From the NCBI RefSeq assembly GCF_963678635.1, contig NW_026971149.1, forward strand, positions 372,001-436,000: a stretch of 64,000 nt of DNA, read 5' to 3'. Origin of the DNA: Symsagittifera roscoffensis (taxonomy: Eukaryota; Xenacoelomorpha; Acoela; Convolutidae). The notes beneath the pieces are model-generated. The model was not told the DNA's origin and searched no databases. It saw nothing but the letters and a program-made list of their open reading frames with translations. Both the position numbers and the translations under genes were made by a program. Positions 47,465-58,908 of the stretch are shown piece by piece; position 1 is the first letter of the stretch; each line of letters begins with the position of its first letter.

Positions 47465-48382
47465 CACATCAGCAAACTCATACAATTCAAATTTCTCAGA
47501 ACATTTTTATAAAAAGTAAAATGAACCGAGTTGCTTAGCATTGATAATGAACCAACAAAAAACATAATGAATCAATTTGTATTCAGGGCTCTTTCGCTTC
47601 AAAAAATCAAACACTCAAAAGACCACGCTGATTTTCGTCCAGAATAAGTGAGCTGGACTTCACGGAGATTAGTAGCAAATCGTACCTGTTTTTCTTGATA
47701 AAGCGCGAAATTTTCGAACAAACAAAAAAATGCCTCAGTTCAAATATTGAAAAATCTAACTAGAGGTAGGCAAATATCTAAGCTACGCATCACAAAACCA
47801 ATAAGAAATTATCCTCGTTTCACGTCTTCGTACCGCAGTAGACAGCGCGCTGGACTTCTAATTCTAACTTTCGCCTCACCTATCCGAAACTAAAAATATC
47901 AGGCTGATTTTTCGTCAAGAATAAGTGAGCTGGACTTCACGGGGATGGGTCGCAAATCGTACCTGTTTTTCTTGATAAAGCGCGAAATTTTCGATTCAAC
48001 GAAAAAAAATGCCTCAGTTCAAATAATGAAAAATCTGAATAGAGGTAGGCAATTATCTAAGCTACGCATCACAAAACCAACAAGAAGTTATCCTCGTTTC
48101 ACGTCTTCGTATCCCAGTAGATAGCGCGCTGGACTTCTAATTCTAACTTTCGCCTCATCTATCCAAAACTCAAAAGCTCTTGCTGATTTTTCGTCCAGAA
48201 TAAGTGAGCTGGACTTCACGGGGATGAGTCGCAAATCGTACCTGTTTTCATTGATAAAGCGCAAAATTTTGGAACAAAAAAAAATTCCTCATTTCAAATG
48301 TTGAAAAATCTACTTAGAGGTAGGCAATTACCTAAACTACGCAACCCAAAACTAATAAAAAAAACATAAGTCCTTCTTTAAA

Positions 48383-48455
48383 GTCTTCGTAGCGCAGTGG
48401 ATAGTGCGCTGGAACTCTAACCCAGAAGTCGCGGGTTCGAATCCCGCTTACGATG
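48383..48455 (+). pseudogene. tRNA-Arg(TCT), acceptor 3' strand damaged
   Basis: Better kept than 46943: T arm GCGGG-TTCGAAT-CCCGC is perfect, but the 3' strand is TTACGAT and the anticodon stem has one mismatch. Confidence 0.74.
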
Positions 48456-48835
48456 CGAAAAATTAACTCGCTGCACATCAGCAACCATATAAGAATTTTT
48501 GGACATCTTTCGGAAAAGTGAAATGGACCGAATTGCTTAGCATTGATAATGGACCAAAAAAAACAGGCGTCCGAGTTCAATTTGTATTCAGGGCTCGTTC
48601 GCTTCATAAATTAAACAATCAAAAGACCACGCTTATTTTTCTACCAGAATACGTGGGCTGGGCTTCACGGTGATTAGTCGCACGCAACTCGTACCGATTT
48701 TGTTTATAAAGCGCAAAATTTCGAACAAACGAAAAAAATTCCTCAATTCAAATGTTGAAAAATATCCATAGAGGTAGGCAATTTACTAAACTACGCAATC
48801 CAAAACTAAATAAAAAACATAATTCCTCCTTTTAC

Positions 48836-48908
48836 GTCTTCGTAGCGCAGTGGATAGCGCTCTGCACTTCTAATCCAGAGGTCGCGGGTTCGAATCCCGC
48901 CGAAGATG
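48836..48908 (+). tRNA. tRNA-Arg(TCT), one anticodon-stem mismatch
   Basis: Acceptor, D and T arms perfect and promoter boxes intact. The only structural defect is a C-C mismatch in the anticodon stem (CTGCA/TCCAG). It is the second-best Arg candidate after 40364. Confidence 0.75.
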
Positions 48909-50112
48909 CACATCAGCAAACTCATACAATTCTAATTACTCAGAACATTTTTATAAAAAGTAAAATGAACCGAGTTGCTTAGCATTGATAATGAACCAAC
49001 AAAAAACATAATGAATCAATTTGTATTCAGGGCTCTTTCGCTTCAAAAAATCAAACACTCAAAAGACCATGCTGATTTTCGTCCAGAATAAGTGAGCTGG
49101 ACTTCACGGAGATTAGTAGCAAATCGTATCTGTTTTTCTTGATAAAGCGCGAAATTTTCGAACAAACAAAAAAATGCCTCAGTTCAAATATTGAAAAATC
49201 TAACTAGAGGTAGGCAAATATCTAAGCTACGCATCACAAAACCAATAAGAAATTATCCTCGTTTCACGTCTTCGTACCGCAGTAGACAGCGCGCTGGACT
49301 TCTAATTCTAACTTTCGCCTCACCTATCCGAAACTAAAAATATCAGGCTGATTCTTCGTCAAGAATAAGTGAGCTGGACTTCACGGGGATGAGTCGCAAA
49401 TCGTACCTGTTTTCTTGATAAAGCGCGAATTTTTCGATTCAACGAAAAACAAATGCCTCAGTTCAAATATTGAAAAATCTGAATAGAGGTAGGCAATTAT
49501 TTAAGCTACGCATCACAAAACCAATAAGAAATTATCCTCATTTCACCTCTTCGTACCGCAGTAGATAGCGCGCTGGACTTCTAATTCTAACTTTCGCCTC
49601 ACCTATCCGAAACTAAAAAGATCAGGCTGATTTTTCGTCAAGAATAAGTGAGCTGGACTTCACGGGGATGAGTCGCAAATCGTACCTGTTTTTCTTGTTA
49701 AGCGCGAAATTTTCGATTCAACGAAAAAAAAATGCCTCAGTTCAAATATTGAAAAATCTGAATAGAGGTAGGCAATTATCTAAGCTACGCATCACAAAAC
49801 CAACAAGAAGTTATCCTCGTTTCACGTCTTCGTACCCCAGTAGATAGCGCGCTGGACTTCTAATTCTAACTTTCGCCTCATCTATCCAAAACTCAAAAGC
49901 TCTTGCTGATTTTTCGTCCAGAATAAGTGAGCTGGACTACACGGGGATGAGTCGCAAATCGTACTTGTTTTCATTGATAAAGCGCAAAATTTTGGAACAA
50001 ATGAAAAAAAATTACTCATTTCAAATGTTGAAAAATCTACATAGAGGTAGGCAATTAATTACCTAAACTACGCAACCCAAAACTAATAAAAAAACATAAG
50101 TCCTTCTTTAAA

Positions 50113-50185
50113 GTCTTCGTAGCGCAGTGGATAGTGCGCTGGAACTCTACCCCAGAAGTCGCGGGTTCGAATCCCGCTTACGATG
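50113..50185 (+). pseudogene. tRNA-Arg(TCT), acceptor 3' strand damaged
   Basis: Same family as 46943 and 48383: loop ACTCTAC, T arm intact, 3' strand TTACGAT. Confidence 0.74.
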
Positions 50186-50447
50186 CGAAAAATTAACTAG
50201 CTGCACATCAGCAACCATATAAGAAACTTGATCTTTCGAAAAAGTGAAATGGACCGAATTGCTTAGAATTGCTAAACTTCACGGGGATCATTCGCAAATC
50301 GTACCTGTTTTTGTTGACAAAGCACGAAATTTTCGAACAAACGAAAAAAATGCCTCGATTCAAATATTGAAAAATCTACATAAAATTAGGTAATAACCTA
50401 CGCTACGCAATCCAAAACTAACAAATAAAAAGAAATCCTCCTCTGAT

Positions 50448-50520
50448 GTCTTCGATGCGCAGTGGATAGCGCGCTGTCTTCTAATCCAGGGGTCGCAGGT
50501 TCGAATCCCGCTAAAGATGG
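50448..50520 (+). pseudogene. tRNA-Arg(TCT), decayed
   Basis: An extra A disrupts the A box (TTCGATGCGCAG) and the anticodon stem is shortened (CTGTCTTCTAATCC). T arm GCAGG-TTCGAAT-CCCGC. Confidence 0.74.
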
Positions 50521-51118
50521 ACGTCAGCAACCTATTTGAAACTTCAAATGTCTCTCAGGACATCTTTATAAAAAGTAAAATAAACCGAATTACTTAGTGT
50601 TGATAATGAACCAAAAAAACAAGCGATTGGGCTCAAACTGTATTCAGGGCTTCATAAATCAAACACTCAAAAGACCACGCTGACTTTTCGTACCTGTTTT
50701 TGTTGATAATGCGCGAAGTTTTCGAACAAACGAAAAAAAATGCCTCAGTTCAAATATTGAATAACTTATATAGATGTAGGCAATTATGTAAACTACGCAG
50801 CCCAAAACCAATAAGAAGTTGTACTCATTTCACGTCTTCTTTCCGCAGTAGATAGCGCAGCGCTGGACTTCTGATTCTAACTTTCGCCTCATCTATCCGA
50901 AACTCAAAAGATCACGCTGGTTTCTCTTCCGGTATACGTGGGCTGGGCTTCACGGTGATTATTCGCAAATCGTACCGGTTTTTGTTGATAAAGCGCGAAA
51001 TTTTTGAACAAATTACAACAATGTCTCAGTTCAAATAATGAAAAACCTACATAGAGGTAGGCAATTACCTAAACTAAGCAGCCTTAATACAATAAAAAAT
51101 TATGTCTCCTCATTTAAA

Positions 51119-51191
51119 GTCTTCGTAGTGCAGTGGATAGCGCGCTGGACTTCTAATCCAGAAGTCGCGCGTTCAAATCCCTCAGAAGATG
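51119..51191 (+). pseudogene. tRNA-Arg(TCT), T arm broken
   Basis: Anticodon arm perfect (CTGGA-CTTCTAA-TCCAG). The T arm GCGCG-TTCAAAT-CCCTC and the 3' acceptor strand are mismatched. Confidence 0.77.
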
Positions 51192-54100
51192 CAAAAAAGT
51201 AATTCGCTGAACATCAGTAACCGGATAAATTTCAAATGTCTTAGGATAGCTGGATAAAAGGAAAAATAAACCGAACTACTAAGCAATAACCAACAAAAAA
51301 ACAAGCGTCCGCGCTCAATTTGTATTCAGGGCCCCATCGCTTCATAAATCAAAAACTCAAAAGAGCACGCTGAATTTTCGTCCAGAACACGTCGGCTGGG
51401 CTTCACGGTGATTAGTCTCAACTCGTACCGCTTTTTAGTGATAAAGCGCAAAATTTTCGAGCAAACGAAAAAAATGCCTCAATTAAAATATTGAAACATC
51501 TACATAGAAGTAGGCAATTACCTAAGCTACGCAATCCAAAACTAATAAATAAATAAGGGACCACATTTGATGTCTTCGTGGCGCAGTGGATAGCGCGCTG
51601 GACTTCTGATTCTAACTTTCCCCTCATCTATCCAGAACTCAAAAGATCACGCTGATTTTTCGTCCAGAATAAAAGAGCTGGATTTTACGGAGATTAGTCG
51701 CAAATCGTACCGGTTTTCGTTGATAAAGCGCGTACTAATACGGCCAAAGATATGTACTAATCCGTACTAATCAGCATTCATTTAAAAAAATTAGGACATC
51801 TTTATAAAAAGTGAAATGAGCCGAATTACTCAGCATTGATAATGAACCAAAAAAAACAAGCGTCCGGGCTCAATTTCTATTCAAGGCACCTTCGCTTCAT
51901 AAATAAAACACTCAAAAGACCATGCTGATTTTTCTTCCAGAATAAGTGAGCTGGACTTCACGGGGATGAGTCGCAAATCGTACCAGTTTTGTTGATAAAT
52001 CGCGAAATTTTTGAACAAACGAAAAAAATGCCTCAGTTCAAATATTGAAACATCTATATAGAGGTAGGCAATTATCTAAACTACGCAGCCTAAAACCAAT
52101 AAGAAGTTGTCGTCATTTCACGTCTTCTTTGCGCAGTAGATAGCGCGCTGGACTCCAAATTCTAACTTTCGCCTCATCTATCCGAAACTCACATGATCAC
52201 GCTGATTTTTCTACCAGTATACGTGGGCTGCGCTTCATGGTGATTAGTCGCAAATCGTACCGGTTTTTGTTGATAAACCGCAAAATTTTCGACGAAACGA
52301 AAAAAAATCTCAGTTCAAATATTTAAAAAACTACATAGAGGTAGAAAATTATCTAAGCTACGCAGCCCAAAACCAATAAGAAATTATCCTCGTTTCACGT
52401 CTTTTTTCAGCAGTAGATAGCGCGCTGGACTTTTAACTCTAACTTTTGCCTCAACTATCCGAAACTCAAAAGATCACGCTGACTTTTCCGGTATACGTGG
52501 GCTGGGCGTCACGGTGATTATTCGCAAAAGGTACAGGTTTTTGTTGATAAACCGCAAAATTTTCGACGAAACGAAAAAAAAATCTCAGTTCAAAAATTTT
52601 AAAAAACTACATAGAGGTAGGCAATTATCTAAACTACGCAGCCCAAAACCAATAAGAAATTATCCTCGTTTCACGTCTTCTTTCCGAAGTAGATAGCGCG
52701 TTGGACTTCTTATTCTAACTTTCGCCTCATCTATCCGAAACTCAAAATATCACGCTGATTTTTCTTCCGGTATACGTGGGCTGGGCTTCAAGTTTATTAT
52801 TCGCAAATCGTACAGATTTTTGTTGATAAAGCGCGAAATTTTCGAACAAACCAAAACAATATGTATCAGTTCAAATATTGAAAAATCTACATAGAGGTAG
52901 GCAATTACATAAGCTACGCAATCCAAAACTATTAAATAATTAAGGGACCACATTTGACGTCTTCGTAGCGCAGTGGATAGCGCGCTGGACTTCTGATTCT
53001 AACTTTCCCCTCATCTATCCAAAACTCAAAAGCTCACGCTGATTTTTCGTCCAGAATAAAAGAGTTGGATTTTACGGAGATTAGTCGCAAATCGTACCGG
53101 TTTTCGTTGATAAAGCGCGTACTAATACGGCCAAAGATATGTACTAATCCGTACTAATCAGCATTCATTAAAAAAATTAGGACAGCTTTATAAAAAGTGA
53201 AATGAGCCGAATTACTCAGCATTGATAATGAACCAAAAAAAACAAGCGTCCGCGCTCAATTTCTATTCAAGGCTCCTTCGCTTCATAAATCAAACACTCA
53301 AAAGACCATGCTGATTTTTCTTCCAGAATAAGTGAGCTGGACTTCACGGGGATGAGTCGCAAATCGTACCAGTTTTGTTGATAAATCGCGAAATTTTTGA
53401 ACAAACGAAAAAAACGCCTCAGTTCAAATATTGAAAAATCTATATAGAGGTAGGCAATTATCTAAACTACGCAGCCTAAAACCAATAAGAAGTTGTCCTC
53501 ATTTCACGTCTTCTTTGCGCAGTAGATAGCGCGCTGGACTCCAAATTCTAACTTTCGCCTCATCTATCCGAAACTCACATGATCACGCTGATTTTTCTTC
53601 CAGTATACGTGGGCTGCGCTTCACGGTGATTAGTCGCAAATCGTACCGGTTTTTGTTGATAAACCGCAAAATTTTCGACGAAACGAAAAAAAAATCTCAG
53701 TTCAAATATTTAAAAAAACTACATAGAGGTAGGAAACTATCCAAACTACGCAGCCCAAAACCAATAAGAAATTATCCTCGTTTCACGTCTTCGTTCAGCA
53801 GTAGATAGCGCGCTGGACTTCTAACTCTAACTTTCGCCTCAACTATCCGAAACTCAAAAGATCACGCTGATTTTTCTTCCGGTATACGTGGGCTGGGCTT
53901 CACGGTGATTATTCGCAAATCGAACAGGTTTTTGTTGATAAAGCGCGAAATTTTCGAACAAACCAAAACAATATGTATTAGTTCAAATATTGAAAAATCT
54001 ACATAGAGGTAGGCAATTACCTAAGCTACGCAATCCAAAACTAACAAATAATTAAGGGACCACATTTGACGTCTTCGTAGCGCAGTGGATAGCGCGCTGG

Positions 54101-55455
54101 ACTTCTGATTCTAACTTTCCCCTCATCTATCCAAAACTCAAAGGCTCACGCTGATTTTTCGTCCAGAATAAGTGAGCTGCATTTTACGGAGATTTGTCGC
54201 AAATCGTACCGATTTTCGTTGATAAAGCGCGTTCTAAAACGGCCAAAGATATCTACTAATCCGTACTAATCAGCATTCTTTTAAAAAAAAATTAGGACAT
54301 CTTTATAAAAAAGTGAAATGAACCGAATTACTCAGCATTGATAATAAACCAAATAAAACACTCAAAAGACCATGCCGATTTTTCGTCCAGTATACGTGGG
54401 CTGGGCTTCACGGTGATTAGTCGCAAATCGTACCGGTTTTTGTTGATAAACCGTGAGATTTTCGACGAAACAGAAAGAAATGCCTCAGTTCAAATATTTT
54501 AAAAATCTACATAGAGGTGGGCAATTACCTAAGCTACGCAATCCAAAACTAACAAATAAATAAGGGACCGCATTTGATGTCTTCTTAGCGCAGTGGACTT
54601 CTGGTTCTAACTTTCTCTTCATCTATACAAAACTCAAAAGCTCACGCTGATTTTTCGTCCAGAATAAGTGAGCTGGATTTTACGGAGACTAGTCGCAAAT
54701 CGTACCGGTTTTCGTTGATAAAGCGCGTACTAATACGTTCAAAGATATGTACTAATCTGTACTAATCAGCATTCATATAAAAAAAATTAGGACATCTTTG
54801 AAAAAATTATCAAAACGCTCTCATCTTTTTTTAACCAAAATCTTCACCGATCACAAGCAAATATTATAAACAGGCCAAAAAACCTACTCTTGGAAAACTT
54901 CGGTTAGCTTTGGCAAATAATTGTAATTCTTTTACAAGTGTTGTCAATCAAAATTTTATATTTGAAAAAGACTCTTTTTGCAGGATTCTTGTGAAATCTG
55001 GCAAGCAGGACCAATGACCGCAAAATACACACAAAGGCCAAGCTTTACTTGGTAAACACTAGCAAGACCACGACAAAAAGCAGCTCTATAAAATGTTAAA
55101 TAAAAATTTAGAAATAAACCTCGAATTAGTAAAAAAAATCGTCTACGTCGGGGAGTATGTGACATTCGACCAGAATGAACAAAAATGCAAGTTTCGAATT
55201 CATAGCCGCTGACCTGGGAGATTGGCGATTTTGGCAGATTAGCGACGTTATTTAAACGATTAGACGAATTGTGAAGCTCAGAAGGTTCTGGAATTTTTAA
55301 GAATTCGATTTGTGACGTCACACTTCCGAGAAATGATTGAAACGGCCATTTTAGAAGTAAATCAGAAGAAAAACAGAACAACGATAGTAACAGTGAAAAC
55401 TAGTGCGAAGGAAATAACGACAGACAACAGAGAATTATCAGAGACCGCTCCGAGT

Positions 55456-55485
55456 TGTAACGATTGTGTCGCTACAATCGTTACA
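55456..55485. other. Perfect 12-bp hairpin
   Basis: TGTAACGATTGT and ACAATCGTTACA are exact inverted repeats separated by a 6-nt loop (GTCGCT). Function unknown. It could be part of a structured RNA or the remains of a small palindromic element. Confidence 0.8.
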
Positions 55486-55795
55486 GACCAATTCACGCGG
55501 ACGGTGAAGGGTGTTGGGATGGTGTGTCCAGCCTTCCGGAATGGAAAAGAGAGCGTTATTTCCCCCGGATCGCAGAATATGGAGGGGTCTCGAGACCTGA
55601 ACTCGAACTGATAAAAACTAACTTTTAGCTTTCTGGTCATGCCCTGAATTGAATTTAATTAACATCTCGATTCATTTTCAGATAATGAGAAGCTAGGAGT
55701 TGAGGTAAAGGGTTGATCCATCTTCGATGGAGATGATGATTTTTATCTACTGAACAAAAACAATCGTAATATAATGAATAGTAGTAGCCCTGTTT

Positions 55796-56023
55796 TTAGG
55801 AGTTACCTCGTGGTCTGGGGATACTGAGACCCAGCCATGAGCTCACTAATTTTGCATTTAATTCGGTTAATTTGAGCGTTCTGGTCGAAGCCGGAGAACA
55901 GTAACGTTTTTGTCGACCCGATGTTAGGAAGACCACCAAAAGAACTGGCTTTGGCAGAGACGGTGGAAAGTATGTACAGCTGTTAAGACGCTAGCCAGTC
56001 CTTTTAGAACCTAGCTTTTTTTT
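55796..56023 (+). ncRNA. Possible small structured RNA (weak)
   Basis: Hairpin TGG-t-CTGGG/CCCAG-CCA (55811-55837), then AATTTTG (55848-55854, resembling an Sm site), then a second hairpin GTTCTGG...CCGGAGAAC (55878-55899). A T8 run ends it at 56016-56023, as in RNA polymerase III transcripts. TGGTCGAAGCC at 55882-55892 matches 9 of 11 B-box positions. I cannot match it to U1-U6, 5S, 7SL or a spliced leader, so this is only a candidate. Confidence 0.18.
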
Positions 56024-56040
56024 CCGTCGATATGTACTCC

Positions 56041-56367
56041 CGGGCGAATGTTACACAAATTGTATTCACGGCCCTTCGCTTCAAAAATCAAAGACTCAAA
56101 AGACTACCCTGCTTTTTCATCCAGAATAAGTGGGCTCTACTTCATGGGGAATAGTAGCAAATAGTACCGGTTTTTATTGATAAAGCGCGAAATTTTCGAC
56201 CAAACGAAAAAAAACGCCTCAGCTCAAATATTTTAAAAAAACTACATAGAGGTAGGCAATTATCTAAACTAAGCAGCCCAAAACCAATAAAAATTATGTC
56301 GCCTCATTTCAAGTCTTCGTGGCGCAAGGGATAGCGCACTAGACTTCTAATCCAGAGGCAAGAACTC
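56041..56367. repeat. Isolated tRNA-Arg array remnant
   Basis: One diverged Arg-array unit outside the array. It has the same order of blocks (lead-in near 56050, 'gataaagcgcgaaattttcg', 'agaggtaggcaattatctaa') and ends in a truncated tRNA-Arg at 56313. Confidence 0.8.
56313..56360 (+). pseudogene. tRNA-Arg(TCT) 5' part
   Basis: 5' strand GTCTTCG, A box TGGCGCAAGGG, anticodon arm CTAGA-CTTCTAA-TCCAG, then the body breaks off into the 1.64-kb repeat. T arm and 3' strand absent. Confidence 0.75.
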
Positions 56368-56617
56368 CAGAGACACATGACCTAAGTGATTTTCCAATTT
56401 TCATTGAAAATACAAGTCGCGGGTTCAATTCATGACAATGATATTCAGAGTTTCATCACTCCATTGTGCTACGTGAAAATGCAATCACTTGATGAAAAAT
56501 TTTTGAAAAGACGCATACGTTCAATCCAAATCTAGGATTTATTAACCTCTCAAATCCAAAGCTCAGCTGAAACAGAAAAATTATTATACAGAACAAGTCA
56601 GCCACAGTTTTTTTTTA

Positions 56618-56674
56618 CACAGAGGCGACCTCGAGATTTTGAATCTCACGCCCATCCCGCTCGGCTACGAACGC
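56618..56674 (-). pseudogene. tRNA-Leu(CAA) fragment with A tract
   Basis: On the minus strand: GCGTTCG, TA, D arm GCC...GGC, anticodon arm TGAGA-TTCAAAA-TCTCG (anticodon CAA), then a short class II variable hairpin AGG-TCG-CCT. The T arm and 3' strand are missing. An A tract of about nine bases follows directly, as in 3'-truncated, reverse-transcribed tRNA copies or a tRNA-derived SINE head. Confidence 0.6.
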
Positions 56675-56768
56675 TTTTCAGCAAAAACACTAGTCACAAG
56701 TAAAACAGCTACATATGCTAGTAAATTGTCAATGCTATGCAGCAAAAAAAGAACCATAGACAAATAGA

Positions 56769-57263
56769 CACAACACACACCATCTCTACTTTGTAGCACC
56801 ACTACTTATTTGTCTCTCGCCACCCACCCACGCAACAAAAAACTCTGGTACAATGAAGTAATAAAGGTTGGAATAAAAATTGCCTGTATTGGACTTTCAA
56901 AAGAAGCGGAGAAAATGACAGCATCAGATGACTAATAAAACGTACATGTGCTTAACTTACTTCAAAAACACTTAAGTTAATTTTCTCCCGGAAACACACC
57001 TGGGGATGGGGATGACCCTGCGGTCGAGGCACTGTCTGCTAACCTCTCAGGAGATATCTGGGATAGCTCGCAGACAATTTGATGCTGCATTTTAATCAAT
57101 GGTTTTGAAGTAATTGCTTGCAATCTAATACTCATTTGAGAGCTGCAGTTATTTTATTATTTTCAAAGGCAGTTCTGAGCTCATTTCAAAAGCTAGGGGG
57201 AGTATCTGTGCTAGGGGTATTGAATTATGAAAGCACGCTCTAAGCCCATGTTCGATTTTGCAG
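56769..57263 (-). pseudogene. Duplicated host exon B with flanking intron, copy 1
   Basis: Near-identical to 60840-61348 of the neighbouring gene but 14 nt shorter, because a gap near the 3' donor region removes the sequence corresponding to the GCAGAGGCCGAG part. The exon-like stretch is at 57116-57000 on the minus strand. It lacks neighbouring exons and is read as a duplicated gene fragment. Confidence 0.85.
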
Positions 57264-57948
57264 GGGTTTTTGGTCACATAGATTATGAGTCGCACGAAGT
57301 AACCACTCAGCCACGCACGGTAACCAATTCACAAACATTAGCAACAATTAAGCCAGAAAACTGATGCTATGAAAGTTCCAATGCTACAAATCGTGATTAC
57401 AGCAAAAGTGCCACCAAATGAGCACTTTTGTTTGCAAATTAGATTGGAACAAAAAGAAGGTTCGTACTAATACACTATACGCGCAAGCTCGCAAGTGTAG
57501 AAACCGCGCTGATTAGTTATCCAGAATAAGCGGCCTGAAACTCCCGATGTTAAGGCGCAAATTACCAAAATTTTCGTTGCTAAAAAGCTGAACTTAAAAG
57601 CAAAATGCGGAAAAAAGCCTCAATTCGAAAATTAAACTATCATGAAAAGAGGTACGACTTTACCTTAAAAACGAAAACAAAAGCCAAATGTGGCATAAAA
57701 GCTCAGTTTTTATTTAGAATTGTTTGGCCTCAGATATCCAAAAGACTGGGCTGAGTAACTATCCAGAACAAATGGCCTGCGACTTCCGGAGATAACTCAC
57801 AAGTGGCAACGATTTGTAATGCTTAAGCATCAAATTTTCACGAAAAGTGAAGAAAATAACTCAGTTCTACAAAAACATCGAAATAGAGGTAGACCAATAC
57901 CTAAATTACGCTGCCCAAGAAAAATTTCCAAGCCAAATAAAAAAAATC

Positions 57949-57999
57949 GAGCTGCACTTCTAACTCAGACGTCGCGGGTTCGAACACCGCCGAGGATAG
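57949..57999 (+). pseudogene. tRNA-Arg 3' part in composite repeat, copy 1
   Basis: Diverged anticodon arm GCTGCACTTCTAACTCAGAC and T arm GCGGG-TTCGAAC-ACCGC, then CGAGGAT. The 5' half is replaced by other sequence. Confidence 0.7.
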
Positions 58000-58260
58000 G
58001 CAAAAAATGCAGAGACACATGACCTAAGTGATTTTCCAATTTTCATTGAAAATACAAGTCGCGGGTTCAATTCATGACAATGATATTCAAAGTTTCATCA
58101 CTCCATTGTGCTACGTGAAAATGCAATCACTTGATGAAAAATTTTTGAAAAAACGCATACGTTCAATCCAAATCTAGGATTTATTAACCTCTCAAATCCA
58201 AAGCTCAGCTGAAACAGAAAAATTATTATACAGAATAAGTCAGCCACAGTTTTTTTTTTA

Positions 58261-58317
58261 CACAGAGGCGACCTCGAGATTTTGAATCTCACGCCCTGCC
58301 CGCTCGGCTACGAACGC
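58261..58317 (-). pseudogene. tRNA-Leu(CAA) fragment with A tract, copy 2
   Basis: Same fragment as in copy 1: loop TTCAAAA, no T arm, an A tract directly after the variable arm. Confidence 0.6.
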
Positions 58318-58413
58318 TTTTCAGCAAAAACACTAGTCACAAGTAAAACAGCTATATATGCTAGTAAATTGTCAAAGCTATGCAGCAAAAAAAAAGAACC
58401 ATAGACAAATAGA

Positions 58414-58908
58414 CACAACACACACCATCTCTACTTTGTAGCACCACTACTTATTTGTCTCTCGCCACCCACCCCCGCAACAAAAAACTCTGGTACAATG
58501 AAGTAATAAAGGTTGCAATAAAAATTGCCTGTATTGGACTTTCAAAAGAAGCGGAGAAAATGACAGCATCAGATGACTAATAAAACGTACATGTGCTTAA
58601 GTTACTTCAAAAACACTTAAGTTAATGTTCTCCCGGAAACACACCTGGGGATGGGGATGACCCTGCGGTCGAGGCACTGTCTGCTAACCTCTCAGGAGAT
58701 ATCTGGGATAGCTCGCAGACAATTTGATGCTGCATTTTAATCAATGGTTTTGAAGTAATTGCTTGCAATCTAATACTCATTTGAGAGCTGCAGTTATTTT
58801 ATTATTTTCAAAGGCAGTTCTGAGCTCATTTCAAAAGCTAGGTGGAGTATCTGTGCTAGGGGTATTTAATTATGAAAGAACGCTCTAAGCCCATGTTCGA
58901 TTTTGTAG
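58414..58908 (-). pseudogene. Duplicated host exon B with flanking intron, copy 2
   Basis: 495 bp like copy 1 with the same 14-nt gap against the gene, so the deletion preceded the tandem duplication. The exon-like part is at 58761-58645. Confidence 0.85.

Larger units (their letters stand above)
46900..50300. repeat. tRNA-Arg array with 1.44-kb blocks carrying paired tRNAs
   Basis: Each block carries two tRNA bodies about 450 bp apart (46943/47392 and 48383/48836, block offset 1440-1444 bp), followed by truncated units. A third, partial block has one body at 50113. The frames of 67-91 codons here are tRNA translations. Confidence 0.88.
50300..54800. repeat. Degenerate distal end of the tRNA-Arg array
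   Basis: More diverged units with mixed truncations. Three 5'-half bodies keep a canonical A box (GTCTTCG-T[A/G]GCGCAGTGG) but switch to spacer after the anticodon loop; they start at 51572, 52959 and 54071. Block spacing is about 1.1-1.4 kb. Recognisable array sequence stops near 54800. Confidence 0.83.
54800..56040. other. Non-array region, no supported gene
   Basis: Sequence outside the tRNA arrays. Frames of 141 codons (minus, 54956-55381), 99 codons (plus, 55312-55611) and 92 codons (minus, 55362-55640) overlap on opposite strands. None shows a family signature I recognise, so I do not call a gene. The last 40 residues of the 92-codon frame are hydrophobic. The region holds a 12-bp hairpin at 55456 and a possible small RNA at 55796. 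Confidence 0.5.
56368..58009. repeat. 1.64-kb composite tandem repeat, copy 1
   Basis: Begins 'cagagacacatgacctaag'. Parts in order: B-box-like GTCGCGGGTTCAATTC, tRNA-Leu fragment (minus strand), a ~495-bp copy of the neighbouring gene's exon and flanks, unassigned DNA, and diverged tRNA-Arg array sequence that ends in a tRNA-Arg 3' part. Copy 2 starts 1642 bp later and is nearly identical. Confidence 0.9.

Noticed and set aside
38323-48607. Repeated frames containing 'GIRTRDLWIRSPARYPLRYE'
   Set aside because: Antisense translation of the tRNA-Arg body. This type of peptide is a common false prediction from tRNA genes.
1-54800. CRISPR-like regular repeats
   Set aside because: Repeats are hundreds of bases long, contain tRNA bodies and have spacers that are themselves repeated. 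The genome is eukaryotic.
54956-55381. 141-codon minus-strand frame, the longest in the window
   Set aside because: No recognisable domain, no splice or start context I trust, and it overlaps other frames on both strands.
55801-55840. U1 snRNA 5' end suggested by 'gttacctcgtgg'
   Set aside because: Only a few bases resemble the U1 5' end, and the rest does not match U1 structure or length.
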